The translations under genes and the position numbers were made by a program. A stretch of 64,000 nt of DNA. It comes from Chaunax sp. Z400. Taxonomy: Eukaryota > Chordata > Actinopteri > Lophiiformes > Chaunacidae. The stretch lies in contig CM075202.1 of NCBI GenBank assembly GCA_037577475.1, forward strand, positions 24,077,729 through 24,141,728, read 5' to 3'. Positions 43,475 to 56,500 of this stretch are shown here, in pieces. Numbering within the stretch: the stretch's first letter is position 1; each line of letters opens with the position of its first letter. The notes below the pieces were generated by a model, which searched no databases, was not told the DNA's origin, and saw nothing but the letters and a program-made list of their open reading frames with translations.

Positions 43475-46090
43475 AAAGAACCATTTTTGTCTTGGGTCTT
43501 TGGGTCCCTAAAACTCACTTTGTATTTTGAGAGCTTTCGATTTTTTTTCACAATTGTACCACGCCTTACGTGATACTTTTTGGAGACTCGATGGGCACCA
43601 TCCCTCATTCTGACCAAAACAGCATCCTTAACATTGTAGTGTTGTGATAGGTTTTGTTTGAATGCACGCTTGATCATTAGTTTAGCACAGTGCTCAGAGG
43701 CCTTCCGTGCCATTCTTCTCACCCTTTTTCGTTTAGTATCAAATTTTTCTCGATGTCTCAAGGATGGTAAAGTTGAATGTTGATTCCTCACAGACTCCTT
43801 ACGAACAGAAGATGGAGAACCGCATGAAGGATGCCTTATGCTGTTGCTTTTTCTTCCATAGTATACTTCAAATGGAGACCTCCAGCCTAAAACTTCTTTA
43901 AGATCCTCATTTAGCACTCTTGAATATACAGGTAGGTGGTTGACCCAGTTAACTCCGTTCCGTTGAAATTTCACCAGATCATACATGATCTTCTTTCTTA
44001 GCCACCTATGTGTCCTCTCAACCTTTCCTTGGCTTTGTGGATGATATGCTGAACTTTCAATTATTTTCACTTGCAGAGATGTCATTAGAATTTTCACTGC
44101 CCCTTTAAACTCAGTCCCTTTGTCATGTTGTAACACTTTGGGTGGTCCATGTTCACGATAAATCTTGTTAAGGTGTTTGGCAATTTCAACACTACTTTTT
44201 CTTTTCAATGGTTTCAGCCACATGTAACGACTGAACACATCCATCACTGTGAGAATGTAACGGTATAAAGCCTGACCATAACTAATTTTCATTTTTCCCA
44301 TGTCCAATAGGTCAATTTGGTGTCGATCTTGCACTTCTTTGGCTTGAATGGTCATCAAAGGGGGCTTATTCAGAAACTTTGCATTTTGAAGTTGGTACCA
44401 CTCAGTTTTGTTCAAGATTTCCTGCACCTTTCTTTCACTTATGCCACTATGATGCATTTTCAGTCGTTTGCTCAACTTTCTTGCTCCAGAACCCTTAGTA
44501 TCATCTAGACCCTTTTTAACAATACAATCAACATTAGACTGTAGCATGACTGGCTTGCCGGCACACAGCAGTGTCTGCCCATCCTCACTGAGAGAATAGA
44601 CCCCTTGATTTCTCCAGAGACGCACCAAGGCATTTTGTTGAATTCTTGTGCGTTCAGAAACTGGAACATGAAACTCTCCTCTCAACTTGCGAACTATGAC
44701 ATTGTACATTTCCTCGGTCATTGCTTGCTTTTGTCCATGGCCTACAATGAGCCCCAGCAGGGTGCAGGTCAGGGTTATAATTAGCAGACCTACAAGGGTG
44801 ACAAAAGAGGGAAAATGTTTAACTCCCAAAACTAAACTGCATTTTGTGCCTTTTTTTTTGCACTTTTATTTTATTTGTGGAATTTCATTTCAAGTACTAA
44901 AATATTTTATCTTGAATTAATATTTAAGAAGGTATTTTAATTATTACAATTTTGATAACCCACCACCACCTGCGGCATCACAGTAATTCAAATTGCTTTA
45001 TGAATGTTGATCTTATGTTATAGCCCTAGATTTGTCTCAATAAAGGATGCTATCATTAAAGAGGACGCTGCTTTTGTAGGAATACTGAAAAACAAGGTTA
45101 TAACAAATTTATTGTTTTCACACCTGTTATAACATTTTTAGCCTTTTAATAGCTATTTCGATGCTTACTATTTATGACTGTGTTAACCCTTTGGCCGCCA
45201 AAGATATTCCAAAAATTTATGAAATATTAATATTAATTTTCCAAAAGGCTGTAACTTGAAACTGGTAAGAGATAAAATTATGCTGTAAATGAGAAAAACC
45301 TTAACCACAACCCTAAGTTTGTGATGGGAGTAAATTTACCAATCTAATTTGCATATTATGATGTCATAGGGTGGCGGCCATATTGGAAAATATGAAATTA
45401 TAATATCAATTTTCCAAAAGGCTGTCACTTGAAACTGGAAAGAGATAAAATTATACTGTAAATGAGGAAAAACTTCACCATGACTCAAAGTTTGTGATGG
45501 GAGTAAATTTACCAATCTAATTTGCATATTATGACATCACCAGTTGGCGGCCATATTGGAAAACATTCATCTCTGAAGAAGATTTCAAAAGGCTGTAACT
45601 TGAAAGTGGAAAGAGATAAAATTATACTGTAAATGAGGAAAAACTTCACCATGACTCAAAGTTTGTGATGGGAGTAAATTTACCAATCTAATTTGCATAT
45701 TATGACATTCATTGTGATCTGGGATGTGTTGTTTAAATGATCACTTTATTTTTTGAGCAGTGTACTATTGTGTGTGTGTGTGTGTGTGTGTGTGGGTGTA
45801 GTTTTTTGCACATGCACAGTTTTCCTTCAAATGTGTTATTACCTGTCGGTCATTAAAAGTTATTAACTTTTAATATGTACTTAGAGGCATAGATTTCAGT
45901 TTTACTTTACAAACTGTTTTTAATGCAGTGAGCATAACTTGGACAATGCAGGTTTAAATTCAGTCATATAATTTCTTATCAAGGGCAAAACATCTACATA
46001 ACTTTAGATCAACTGCAAAATGTCTTTATACTTCCATATATTCAATTACACAGATAATATTTGACACAGTTTTTTCATACCTGGCATCAT
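43462..46090 (-). CDS. Ginger-type D,D35E integrase (transposase), two coding exons
   Basis: Exon 1 is short (ATG ATG CCA G, 46090-46081) and ends at the donor CAG|GTATGA. Exon 2 starts at 44741 after CATTGTAG and continues in phase as HGQKQAMTEEM. The hydrophobic 30 residues upstream in the same open frame are then intron readthrough. Counting from 44829, the integrase core has HQIDLLDM (D173), LQHDKGTEF (D236) and SQGKVERTHRWL (E271), giving the exact D-35-E spacing. The C-terminal part has the small barrel typical of these integrases (VKDAVLVRMRDGAHRV, VRRGTIVKKNRKLSKYKVSF). It ends TAA at 43464-43462 while the -1 frame stays open into the OTU ORF. The family catalyses cut-and-paste or strand transfer of its own ends. 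It resembles integrases co-opted as KRBA2/SCAND3-like genes. Confidence 0.85.
45190..45712. repeat. Three-copy ~173-bp tandem repeat
   Basis: The anchors AAAAGGCTGTAACTTGAAA at about 45242, 45415 and 45588 are 173 bp apart. Each unit includes CCAATCTAATTTGCATATTA and GGCGGCCATATTGGAAAA. Confidence 0.9.
45768..45797. repeat. (GT)n microsatellite
   Basis: About 13 GT units inside the predicted intron. Confidence 0.9.
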
Positions 46091-46119
46091 GTTGAACTCT
46101 GTTGGCTGTCTCAATTAAG

Positions 46120-46260
46120 CATGCAAGCAGTGCATGATCTTTGTAGAACTGATGCAGCAGCCAATCAGATTACAGCCCGCCCTCCCCTCCCTGGCTGAGT
46201 GACAGACCATGTAGAGCTTTGAATTTGGCCACAAGTTATTGGCCTATATAATTCCAAACG
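46120..46260 (-). promoter_or_regulatory. Putative promoter and leader of the integrase gene
   Basis: On the minus strand a TATA-like ATTATATAGG (46253-46244), a GGGCGG box (near 46180) and GATTGG (inverted CCAAT, near 46165) lie upstream of the ATG at 46090. Which of these are used cannot be told from sequence alone. Confidence 0.4.
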
Positions 46261-46374
46261 TGTTCTGTCATACATAGATTTATTGGGCTACATAGCTCTA
46301 AGGGAAATTGCATAAAAAACAACAAAAAGTCACTCTTGTATAAATTCATTGTTTAACAAACAACAATAATAGGT

Positions 46375-46633
46375 ATTATTACATAATGCACCATGTTATT
46401 ACATTTCCTAGAAAATAAAAAAGTTGCAAGTGCATTTTGTAATAATCTTCTCAAAATGTAATAACTTATTACATAATGTGGCAAAATTTATTACAAAATG
46501 CGTTGGGGCAGTTTATTACAAAATGCGGCAGTTTATTACAAAATGCGGCTTTATTACAAAATGAAATGAAAAAGTTATTACATTTTGGACGTTTATTACA
46601 AAATGCACCGTTATTACAAAATGCGGCTCAACA
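46375..46633. repeat. Right terminal inverted repeat, ~260 bp
   Basis: Ends GGCTCAACA and is the inverted partner of 41459-41718. Confidence 0.95.
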
Positions 46634-49600
46634 AACCTTTAGTATAAACCTTTAGTATAAACCTTTAGTATAAACCTTTAGTTAAACCTTTAGTTAAACC
46701 TTTAGTATAAACCTTTAGTTAAACCTTTAGTATAAACCTTTAGTATAAACCTTTAGTTAAACCTTTAGTATAAACCTTTAGTATAAACCTTTAGTATAAA
46801 CCTTTAGTTGAACCTTTAGTATAAACCTTTAGTTAAACATTTAGTATAAACCTTTAGTCAAACCTTTAGTCAAACCTTTAGTTAAACCTTTAGTTAAACC
46901 TTTACTATAAACCTTTAGTAATAAACCTTTAGTAATAAACCTTTAGTATAAACCTTTAGTATAAACCTTTAGTTGAACCTTTAGTATAAACCTTTAGTTA
47001 AACCTTTAGTATAAACCTTTAGTATAAACCTTTAGTATAAACCTTTAGTATAAACCTTTAGTCAAACCTTTAGTATAAACCTTTAGTATAAACCTTTATT
47101 ATAAACCTTTAGTATAAACCTTTAGTATAAACCTTTATTATAAACCTTTAGTATAAACCTTTAGTATAAACCTTTAGTATAAACCTTTATTATAAACCTT
47201 TAGTATAAACCTTTAGTTAAACCTTTAGTATAAACCTTTAGTATAAACCTTTAGTATAAACCTTTAGTATAAACCTTTAGTATAGACCTTTATTATAAAC
47301 CTTTAGTATAAACCTTTAGTTAAACCTTTAGTATAAACCTTTCGTATAAACCTTTAGTATAAACCTTTAGTTAAACCTTTAGTTAAACCTTTAGTATAAA
47401 CCTTTAGTATAAACCTTTAGTTAAACCTTTAGTATAAACCTTTAGTTAAACCTTTAGTATAAACCTTTAGTTCAACCTTTAGTTAAACCTTTAGTATAAA
47501 CCTTTAGTATAAACCTTTAGTTAAACCTTTAGTATAAACCTTTAGTTAAACCTTTAGTATAAACCTTTAGTTCAACCTTTAGTATAAACCTTTAGTATAA
47601 ACCTTTAGTATAAACCTTTAGTTAAACCTTTAGTATAAACCTTTAGTATAAACCTTTAGTTAAACCTTTAGTATAAACCTTTAGTTAAACCTTTAGTATA
47701 AACCTTTAGTTAAACCTTTAGTATAAACCTTTAGTATAAACCTTTAGTATAAACCTTTAGTTAAACCTTTAGTTAAACCTTTAGTATAAACCTTTAGTAT
47801 AAAAATTTTAGTTAAACCTTTAGTTAAACCTTTAGTATAAACCTTTAGTATAAACCTTTAGTATAAACCTTTAGTATAAACCTTTAGTTAAACCTTTAGT
47901 TAAACCTTTAGTAGAAACCTTTAGTAGAAACCTTTAGTTAAACCTTTAGTATAAACCTTTAGTATAAACCTTTAGTTAAACCTTTAGTATAAACCTTTAG
48001 TCAAACCTTTAGTATAAACCTTTAGTTAAACCTTTAGTATAAACCTTTAGTATAAACCTTTAGTTAAACCTTTAGTTAAACCTTTAGTATAAACCTTTAG
48101 TCAAACCTTTAGTATAAACCTTTAGTATAAACCTTTAGTTAAACCTTTAGTATAAACCTTTAGTCAAACCTTTAGTATAAACCTTTAGTTAAACCTTTAG
48201 TATAAACCTTTAGTTAAACCTTTAGTTAAACCTTTAGTTAAACCTTTAGTATAAACCTTTAGTAGAAACCTTTAGTTAAACCTTTAGTATAAACCTTTAG
48301 TTAAACCTTTAGTAGAAACCTTTAGTTAAACCTTTAGTTAAACCTTTAGTATAAACCTTTAGTTAAACCTTTAGTTAAACCTTTAGTTAAACCTTTAGTA
48401 TAAACCTCTAGTTAAACCTTTAGTATAAACCTTTGGTATAAACCTTTAGTATAAACCTTTAGTTTAAACCTTTAGTATAAACCTTTAGTATAAACCTTTA
48501 CTATAAACCTTTAGTTAAACCTTTAGTATAAACCTTTAGTTAAACCTTTAGTATAAACTTTTAGTCAAACCTTTAGTCTAAACCTTTAGTATAAAAATTT
48601 TAGTTAAACCTTTAGTTAAACCTTTAGTATAAACCTTTACTTAAACCTTTAGTATAAACCTTTAGTATAAACCTTTAGTATAAACCTTTAGTTAAACCTT
48701 TAGTATAAAACTTTAGTATAAACCTTTAGTATAAACCTTTAGTATAAACCTTTAGTATAAACCTTTAGTTAAACCTTTAGTATAAACCTTTAGTTAAACC
48801 TTTAGTATAAACCTTTAGTATAAACCTTTAGTTAAACCTTTAGTATAAACCTTTAGTATAAACCTCTAGTTAAACCTTTAGTATAAACCATTAACCTTTA
48901 GTTAAACCTTTAGTATAAACCTTTAGTATAAACCTTTAGTATAAACCTTGAGTTAAACCTTTAGTTAAACCTTTAGTATAAACCTTTAGTTAAACCTTTA
49001 GTCAAACCTTTAGTATAAACCTTTTGTATAAACCTTTAGTATAAACCTTTAGGTAAACCTTTAGTTAAACCTTTAGTTAAACCTTTAGTATAAACCTCTA
49101 GTTAAACCTTTAGTATAAACCTTTAGTTAAACCTTTAGTATAAACCTTTAGTATAAACCTTTAGTATAAACCTTTAGTTAAACCTTTAGTTAAACCTTTA
49201 GTATAAACCTTTAGTTAAACCTTTAGTATAAACCTTTAGTATAAACCTTTAGTTGAACCTTTAATAATAAACCTTTAGTTAAACCTTTAGTATAAACCTT
49301 TAGTATAAACCTTTAGTTGAACCTTTAGTATAAACCTTTAGTATAAACCTTTAGTATAAACCTTTAGTATAAACCTTTAGTTGAACCTTTAATATAGACC
49401 TTTAGTTAAACCTTTAGTATAAACCTTTAGTATAAACCTTTAGTATAAACCTTTAGTATAAACCTTTAGTATAAACCTTTAGTTAAACCTTTAGTATAAA
49501 CCTTTACTATAAACCTTTTGTTAAACCTTTAGTAAAACCTTTAGTATAAACCTTTAGTTAAACCTTTAGTATAAACCTTTAGTTAAACCTTTAGTTAAAC

Positions 49601-50545
49601 CTTTAGTATAAACCTTTAGTTAAACCTTTAGTATAAACCTTTAGTATAAACCTTTAGTAATAAACCTTTAGTTAAACCTTTAGTATAAACCTTTAGTCAA
49701 ACCTTTAGTATAAACCTTTAGTTGAACCTTTAGTATAAACCTTTAGTATAAACCTTTAGTAATAAACCTTTAGTTAAACCTTTAGTATAAACCTTTAGTA
49801 TAAACCTTTAGTTGAACCTTTAATAATAAACCTTTAGTTAAACCTTTAGTATAAACCTTTAGTATAAACCTTTAGTTGAACCTTTAGTATAAACCTTTAG
49901 TATAAACCTTTAGTATAAACCTTTAGTTGAACCTTTAGTATAAACCTTTAGTTAAACCTTTAGTATAAACCTTTAGTATAAACCTTTAGTCAAACCTTTA
50001 GTATAAACCTTTAGTATAAACCTTTAGTATAAACCTTTATTATAAACCTTTATTATAAACCTTTAGTATAAACCTTTATTATAAACCTTTATTATAAACC
50101 TTTAGTATAAACCTTTAGTATAAACCTTTAGTATAAACCTTTAGTATAAACCTTTAGTATAAACCTTTAGTTAAACCTTTAGTATAAACCTTTAGTATAA
50201 ACCTTTAGTATAAACCTTTAGTTAAACCTTTAGTTAAACCTTTAGTATAAACCTTTAGTATAAACCTTTAGTTAAACCTTTAGTTAAACCTTTAGTTAAA
50301 CCTTTAGTATAAACCTTTAGTATAAACCTTTAGTATAAACCTTTAGTTAAACCTTTAGTTAAACCTTTAGTATAAACCTTTAGTATAAACCTTTAGTATA
50401 AACCTTTAGTATAAACCTTTAGTTAAACCTTTAGTATAAACCTTTAGTTAAACCTTTAGTATAAACCTTTAGTTAAACCTTTAGTATAAACCTTTAGTAT
50501 AAACCTTTAGTATAAACCTTTAGTATAAACCTTTAGTATAAACTT
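46634..50545 (+). repeat. 3.9-kb array of AAACCTTTAGT units (12 and 14 bp)
   Basis: Roughly 300 units alternate irregularly between a 12-bp form (AAACCTTTAGTT) and a 14-bp form (AAACCTTTAGTATA), with rare CAAA, GAA, AATAA and ATTATA variants. It begins at the last base of the Ginger-like right end and passes into the AGTATG array at about 50545. It is not the vertebrate telomere repeat. Confidence 0.95.
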
Positions 50546-53500
50546 TTATAGTATGTATAGTATGTACAGTATGTATAGTATGTATAGTATGTACAGTATG
50601 AATAATATGTATAGTATGTACGGTATGAATAATATGTATAGTATCTACAGTATGAATAGTATGTGTAGTATATACAGTATGTTTAGTATGAATAGTATGT
50701 ATAGTATGAATAGTATGTATAGTATGTACAGTATGAATAGTATGTATAGTATGAATAGTATGAAAAGTATGTACAGTATGAATAGTATGTATAGTATGTA
50801 CAGTATGAATAGTATGTACAGTATGAATAGTATGTATAGTATGTACAGTATGAATAGTATGTATAGTATGAATAGTGTGTATAGTATGAATAGTATGTAT
50901 ATTATGAGTAGTATGTATAGTATGTACAGTATGAATAGTATGTATAGTATAAATAGTATGTATAGTATGTACAGTATGTATAGTATGAATAGTATGAATA
51001 GTATGTACAGTATGAATATAATGTATAGTATGTACAGTATGAATAGTATATATAGCATGAATAGTATGTATAGTATGTACAGTATGAATAGTATGTACAG
51101 TATGAATAGTATGTATAGTATGTACAGTATAAATAGTATGTGTAGTATGTATAATATAAATAGTATGTACAGTATGTATAGTATGAATAGTATGTACAGT
51201 ATGTATAGTATGAATAGTATGTATAGTATGTACAGTATGAATAGTATGTGTAGTATGTACAGTATGACTAGTATGTGTAGTATGAATAGTATGCATAGTA
51301 TGAATAGTATGTATAGTATGTACAGTATGAATAGTATGTATAGTAGGAATAGTATGTATAGTATGAATAGTATGTATAGTATGTACAGTATGAATAGTAT
51401 GCATAGTATGTATAGTATGTATAGTAGGAATAGTATGTATAGTATGAATAGTATGTATAGTATGTACAGTATGAATAGTATGTATAGTATGTACTGTATG
51501 AATAGTATGTACAGTATGAATAGTATGTATAGTATGTATAGTATGAATAGTATGTATAGTATGAATAGTATGAATAGTATGTACAGTATGACTAGTATGT
51601 ATAGTATGTGCAGTATGAATAGTATGTGCAGTATGAATAGTATGTATAGTATGAATAGTATGTATAGTATGTACAGTATGAATAGTATGTACAGTATGTA
51701 TAGTATGTCCAGTATGAATAGTATGTACAGTATGAATAGTATGTATAGTATGAATAGTATGTATAGTATGAATAGTATGTATAGTATGTACAGTATGAAT
51801 AGTATGAATAGTATGTATAATATGTACAGTATGAATAGTATGAATAGTATGTATAGTATGAATAGTATGTATAGTATGAAGAGTATGTACAGTATGAATA
51901 GTATGTATAGTATGTACAGTTTGAATAGTATGTATAGTATGTACAGTATGAATAGTATGAATAGTAGTAGTATGTGTAGAATGAATAGTATGTATAGTAT
52001 GAATAGTATGTATAGAATGAATAGTATGTATAGTATGAATAGTATGTATAGTATGTACAGTATGAATAGTGTGTATAGTATAAATAGTATGTATGGCATG
52101 TATAGTATGAATGGTATGCATGGTATGCATAGAATTTATATGTATAGTATGAATAGTATGTATAGTAAAAAGTAGTATGTATAGTATGAAGAGTATGTAT
52201 AGTAGTAGTATGTGTAGAATGAATAGTATGTTTAGTATGAATAGTATGTATAGAATGAATAGTATGTATAGTATAAATAGTATATATATGTATGTATAGT
52301 ATGAATAGTATGTATAGTATGTACAGTATGAATAGTATGTATAGTATGAATAGTATGTATGGCATGTATAGTATGAATGGTATGCATGGTATGCATAGAA
52401 TTTATATGTATAGTATGAATAGTATGTATAGTAAAAAGTAGTATGTATAGTATGAAGAGTATGTATAGTAGTAGTATGTGTAGAATGAATAGTATGTATA
52501 GTATGTATAGTATGAATAGTATGTATAGAATGAATAGTATGTATAGTATAAATAGTATGTATATGTATGTATAGTATGAATAGTATGTATAGTATGTACA
52601 GTATGAATAGTATGTATAGTATAAATAGTATGTATAGTATAAATAGTATGTATAGTAGGTACACTATGTATAGTATGTACAGTATGTATAGTATGTATAG
52701 TATGTACAGTATGAATAATATGTATAGTATGTACAGTATGAATAATATGTATAGTATCTACAGTATGAATAGTATGTGTAGTATATACAGTATGTTTAGT
52801 ATGAATAGTATGTATAGTATGAATAGTATGTATAGTATGTACAGTATGAATAGTATGTATAGTATGAATAGTATGTACAGTATGAATAGTATGTACAGTA
52901 TGAATAGTATGTATAGTATGAATAGTATGAATAGTATGTATAGTATGTACAGTATGAATAGTATGTATAGTATGTACAGTATGAATAGTATGTACAGTAT
53001 GTACAGTATGTATAGTATGTATAGTATGAATAGTATGAACAGTATGAATAGTATGAATAGTATGAACAGTATGAATAGTATGTATAGTATGTACAGTATG
53101 TATAGCATGAATAGTATGTATAGTATGTACAGTATGAATAGTATGTACAGTATGTACAGTATGTATAGTATGTACAGTATGAATAGTATGAATAGTATGT
53201 ACAGTATGAATAGTATGAGTAGTATGTATAGTATGTACAGTATGAATAGTATGTACAGTATGTACATTATGAATAGTATGAATAGTATGTACAGTATGAA
53301 TAGTATGTATAGTATAAATAGTATGTATAGTATAAATAGTATGTGTAGTATGTATAGTATAAATAGTATGTACAGTATGTACAGTATGAATAGTATGTAT
53401 AGTATGAATAGTATGTATAGTATAAATAGTATGTATAGTATAAATAGTATGTATAGTTTAAATAGTATGTATAGTAGGTACAGTATGTATAGTATGTATA

Positions 53501-56500
53501 GTATGTACAGTATGTATAGTATGTATAGTATGTACAGTATGAAAAATATGTATAGTATGTACAGTATGAATAATATGTATAGTATCTACAGTATGAATAG
53601 TATGTGTAGTATATACAGTATGTTTAGTATGAATAGTATGTATAGTATGAATAGTATGTATAGTATGTACAGTATGAATAGTATGCATAGTACGTATAGT
53701 ATGTATAGTAGGCATAGTATGTACAGTATGAATAGTATGTATAGTATGTATAGTATGAATAGTATGTACAGTATGAATAGTATGTATAGTATGTATAGTA
53801 AAAATAGTATGTATTGTATGAATAGTATGTATAGTAGTAGTATGTGTAGTATGTATAGTATGTATAGTATGAATAGTATGTATAGAATGAACAGTATGTA
53901 TAGTATGAATAGTATGTATAGTATGTACAGTATGAATAGTATGTACAGCATGTATGGTATGTATTGTATGTACATTATGTAAAGTATGTATAGTATGAAT
54001 AGTATGTATGGCATGTATAGTATGAATAGTATGTATGGTATGCATGGTATGCATAGTATGTATAGAATTCATATGTATAGTATGAATAGTATGTATAGTA
54101 TGAATAGTATGTATAGTATGTATAGTATGAATAGTATGTATAGTAGTAGTATGTGTAGAATGAATAGTATGTATAGTATGTATAGTATGAATAGTATGTA
54201 TGGTATGCATGGTATGCATAGTATGTATAGAATTTATATGTATAGTATGTATAGTAAAAAATAGTATGTATAGTATGAATAGTATGTATAGTAGTAGTAT
54301 GTGTAGAATGAATAGTATGTATAATATGTATAGTATGAATAGTATGTATAGTATGAATAGTAGTAGTATGTATAGAATGAATAGTATGTATAGTATGAAT
54401 AGTATGTATAGTATGTACAGTAAGAATAGTATTTTATAGTATGAATAGTATGTACAGTATGATTAGTATGTACAGTATGAATAGTATGTATAGTATGTAC
54501 AGTATGAATAGTATGTATAGTATAAATGGTATGTATGGCATGTATAGTATGAATAGTATGTATGGTATGCATGGTATGCATAGTATGTATAGAATTTATA
54601 TGTATAGTATGAATAGTATGTATAGTATGTAAAGTAAAAAATAGTATGTATAGTATGAATAGTATGTATAGTAGTAGTATGTGTAGAAATAATAGTATGT
54701 ATAGTATGTATAGTATGAATAGTATGTATAGAATGAATAGTATGTATAGTATAAATAGTATGTTTAGTAAAAAATATTATGTATATGTATGTATAGTATG
54801 AATAGTATGTATAGTATGTAGAGTATGTATAGTATGTATAGTATAAACAGTATGTTTAGTATGAATAGTATGTATAGTATAAATAGTATGTATAGTATGT
54901 ACAGTATGTATAGTATGTATAGTATGAACAGTATGTACAGTATGAATAGTATGTATAGTATGTACAGTATGAATAGTATGTATAGTATGTACAGTATGAA
55001 TAGTATGTATAGAATAAACAGTATGTTTAGTATGAATAGTATGTACAGTATGAATAATATGTATAGTATGTACAGTATGAATAATATGTATAGTATCTAC
55101 AGTATGAATAGTATGTATAGTATAAACAGTATGTTTAGTATGTATAGTATGAATAGTATGTATAGTATGTACAGTATGAATAGTATGTATAGTATGAATA
55201 GTATGAATAGTATGTACAGTATGACTAGTATGTATAGTATGTGCAGTATGAATAGTATGTGCAGTATGAATAGTATGTATAGTATGAATAGTATGTATAG
55301 TATGTACAGTATGAATAGTATGTATAGTATAAATGGTATGTATGGCATGTATAGTATGAATAGTATGTATGGTATGCATGGTATGCATAGTATGTATAGA
55401 ATTTATATGTATAGTATGAATAGTATGTATGGCATGTATAGTATGAATAGTATGTATGGTATGCATGGTATGCATAGTATGTATAGAATTCATATGTATA
55501 GTATGAATAGTATGTATAGTATGAATAGTATGTATAGTATGTATAGTATGAATAGTATGTATAGTAGTAGTATGTGTAGAATGAATAGTATGTATAGTAT
55601 GTATAGTATGAATAGTATGTATGGTATGCATGGTATGCATAGTATGTATAGAATTTATATGTATAGTATGTATAGTAAAAAATAGTATGTATAGTATGAA
55701 TAGTATGTATAGTAGTAGTATGTGTAGAATGAATAGTATGTATAATATGTATAGTATGAATAGTATGTATAGTATGAATAGTAGTAGTATGTATAGAATG
55801 AATAGTATGTATAGTATGAATAGTATGTATAGTATGTACAGTAAGAATAGTATTTTATAGTATGAATAGTATGTACAGTATGATTAGTATGTACAGTATG
55901 AATAGTATGTATAGTATGTACAGTATGAATAGTATGTATAGTATAAATGGTATGTATGGCATGTATAGTATGAATAGTATGTATGGTATGCATGGTATGC
56001 ATAGTATGTATAGAATTTATATGTATAGTATGAATAGTATGTATAGTATGTAAAGTAAAAAATAGTATGCATAGTATGAATAGTATGTATAGTAGTAGTA
56101 TGTGTAGAAATAATAGTATGTATAGTATGTATAGTATGAATAGTATGTATAGAATGAATAGTATGTATAGTATAAATAGTATGTTTAGTAAAAAATATTA
56201 TGTATATGTATGTATAGTATGAATAGTATGTATAGTATGTAGAGTATGTATAGTATGTATAGTATAAACAGTATGTTTAGTATGAATAGTATGTATAGTA
56301 TAAATAGTATGTATAGTATGTACAGTATGTATAGTATGTATAGTATGAACAGTATGTACAGTATGAATAGTATGTATAGTATGTACAGTATGAATAGTAT
56401 GTATAGTATGTACAGTATGAATAGTATGTATAGAATAAACAGTATGTTTAGTATGAATAGTATGTACAGTATGAATAATATGTATAATATGTACAGTATG

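Larger units (their letters stand above)
44742..46080 (-). other. Predicted intron of the integrase gene
   Basis: It is bounded by GTATGA (46080) and CATTGTAG (44742), with matching codon phase on either side. It contains a three-copy tandem repeat and a GT microsatellite. Confidence 0.6.
41459..46633 (-). mobile_element. Ginger-like DNA transposon with integrase, OTU and F-box-like domains
   Basis: Inverted repeats of about 260 bp (41459-41718 and 46375-46633) bound the element. The ends read TGTTGAGCC..GGCTCAACA, that is TG..CA as in LTR elements and Ginger transposons. It encodes a D,D35E integrase on the minus strand with no gag or reverse transcriptase. An integrase without retroelement proteins between inverted repeats is the hallmark of Ginger elements. 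Flanks GGTG and AACC do not form a duplication; the right flank is the edge of a satellite array that may have replaced it. Confidence 0.8.

Noticed and set aside
44742..44829. Signal peptide or membrane segment at the N-terminus of the integrase ORF
   Set aside because: The hydrophobic stretch lies upstream of a good splice acceptor whose phase joins an ATG exon, so it is most likely intron readthrough.
46634..50545. Telomere or interstitial telomeric array
   Set aside because: The unit AAACCTTTAGT(ATA) contains CCT and TTAG but not the vertebrate TTAGGG/CCCTAA repeat, and its two unit lengths are not telomeric.
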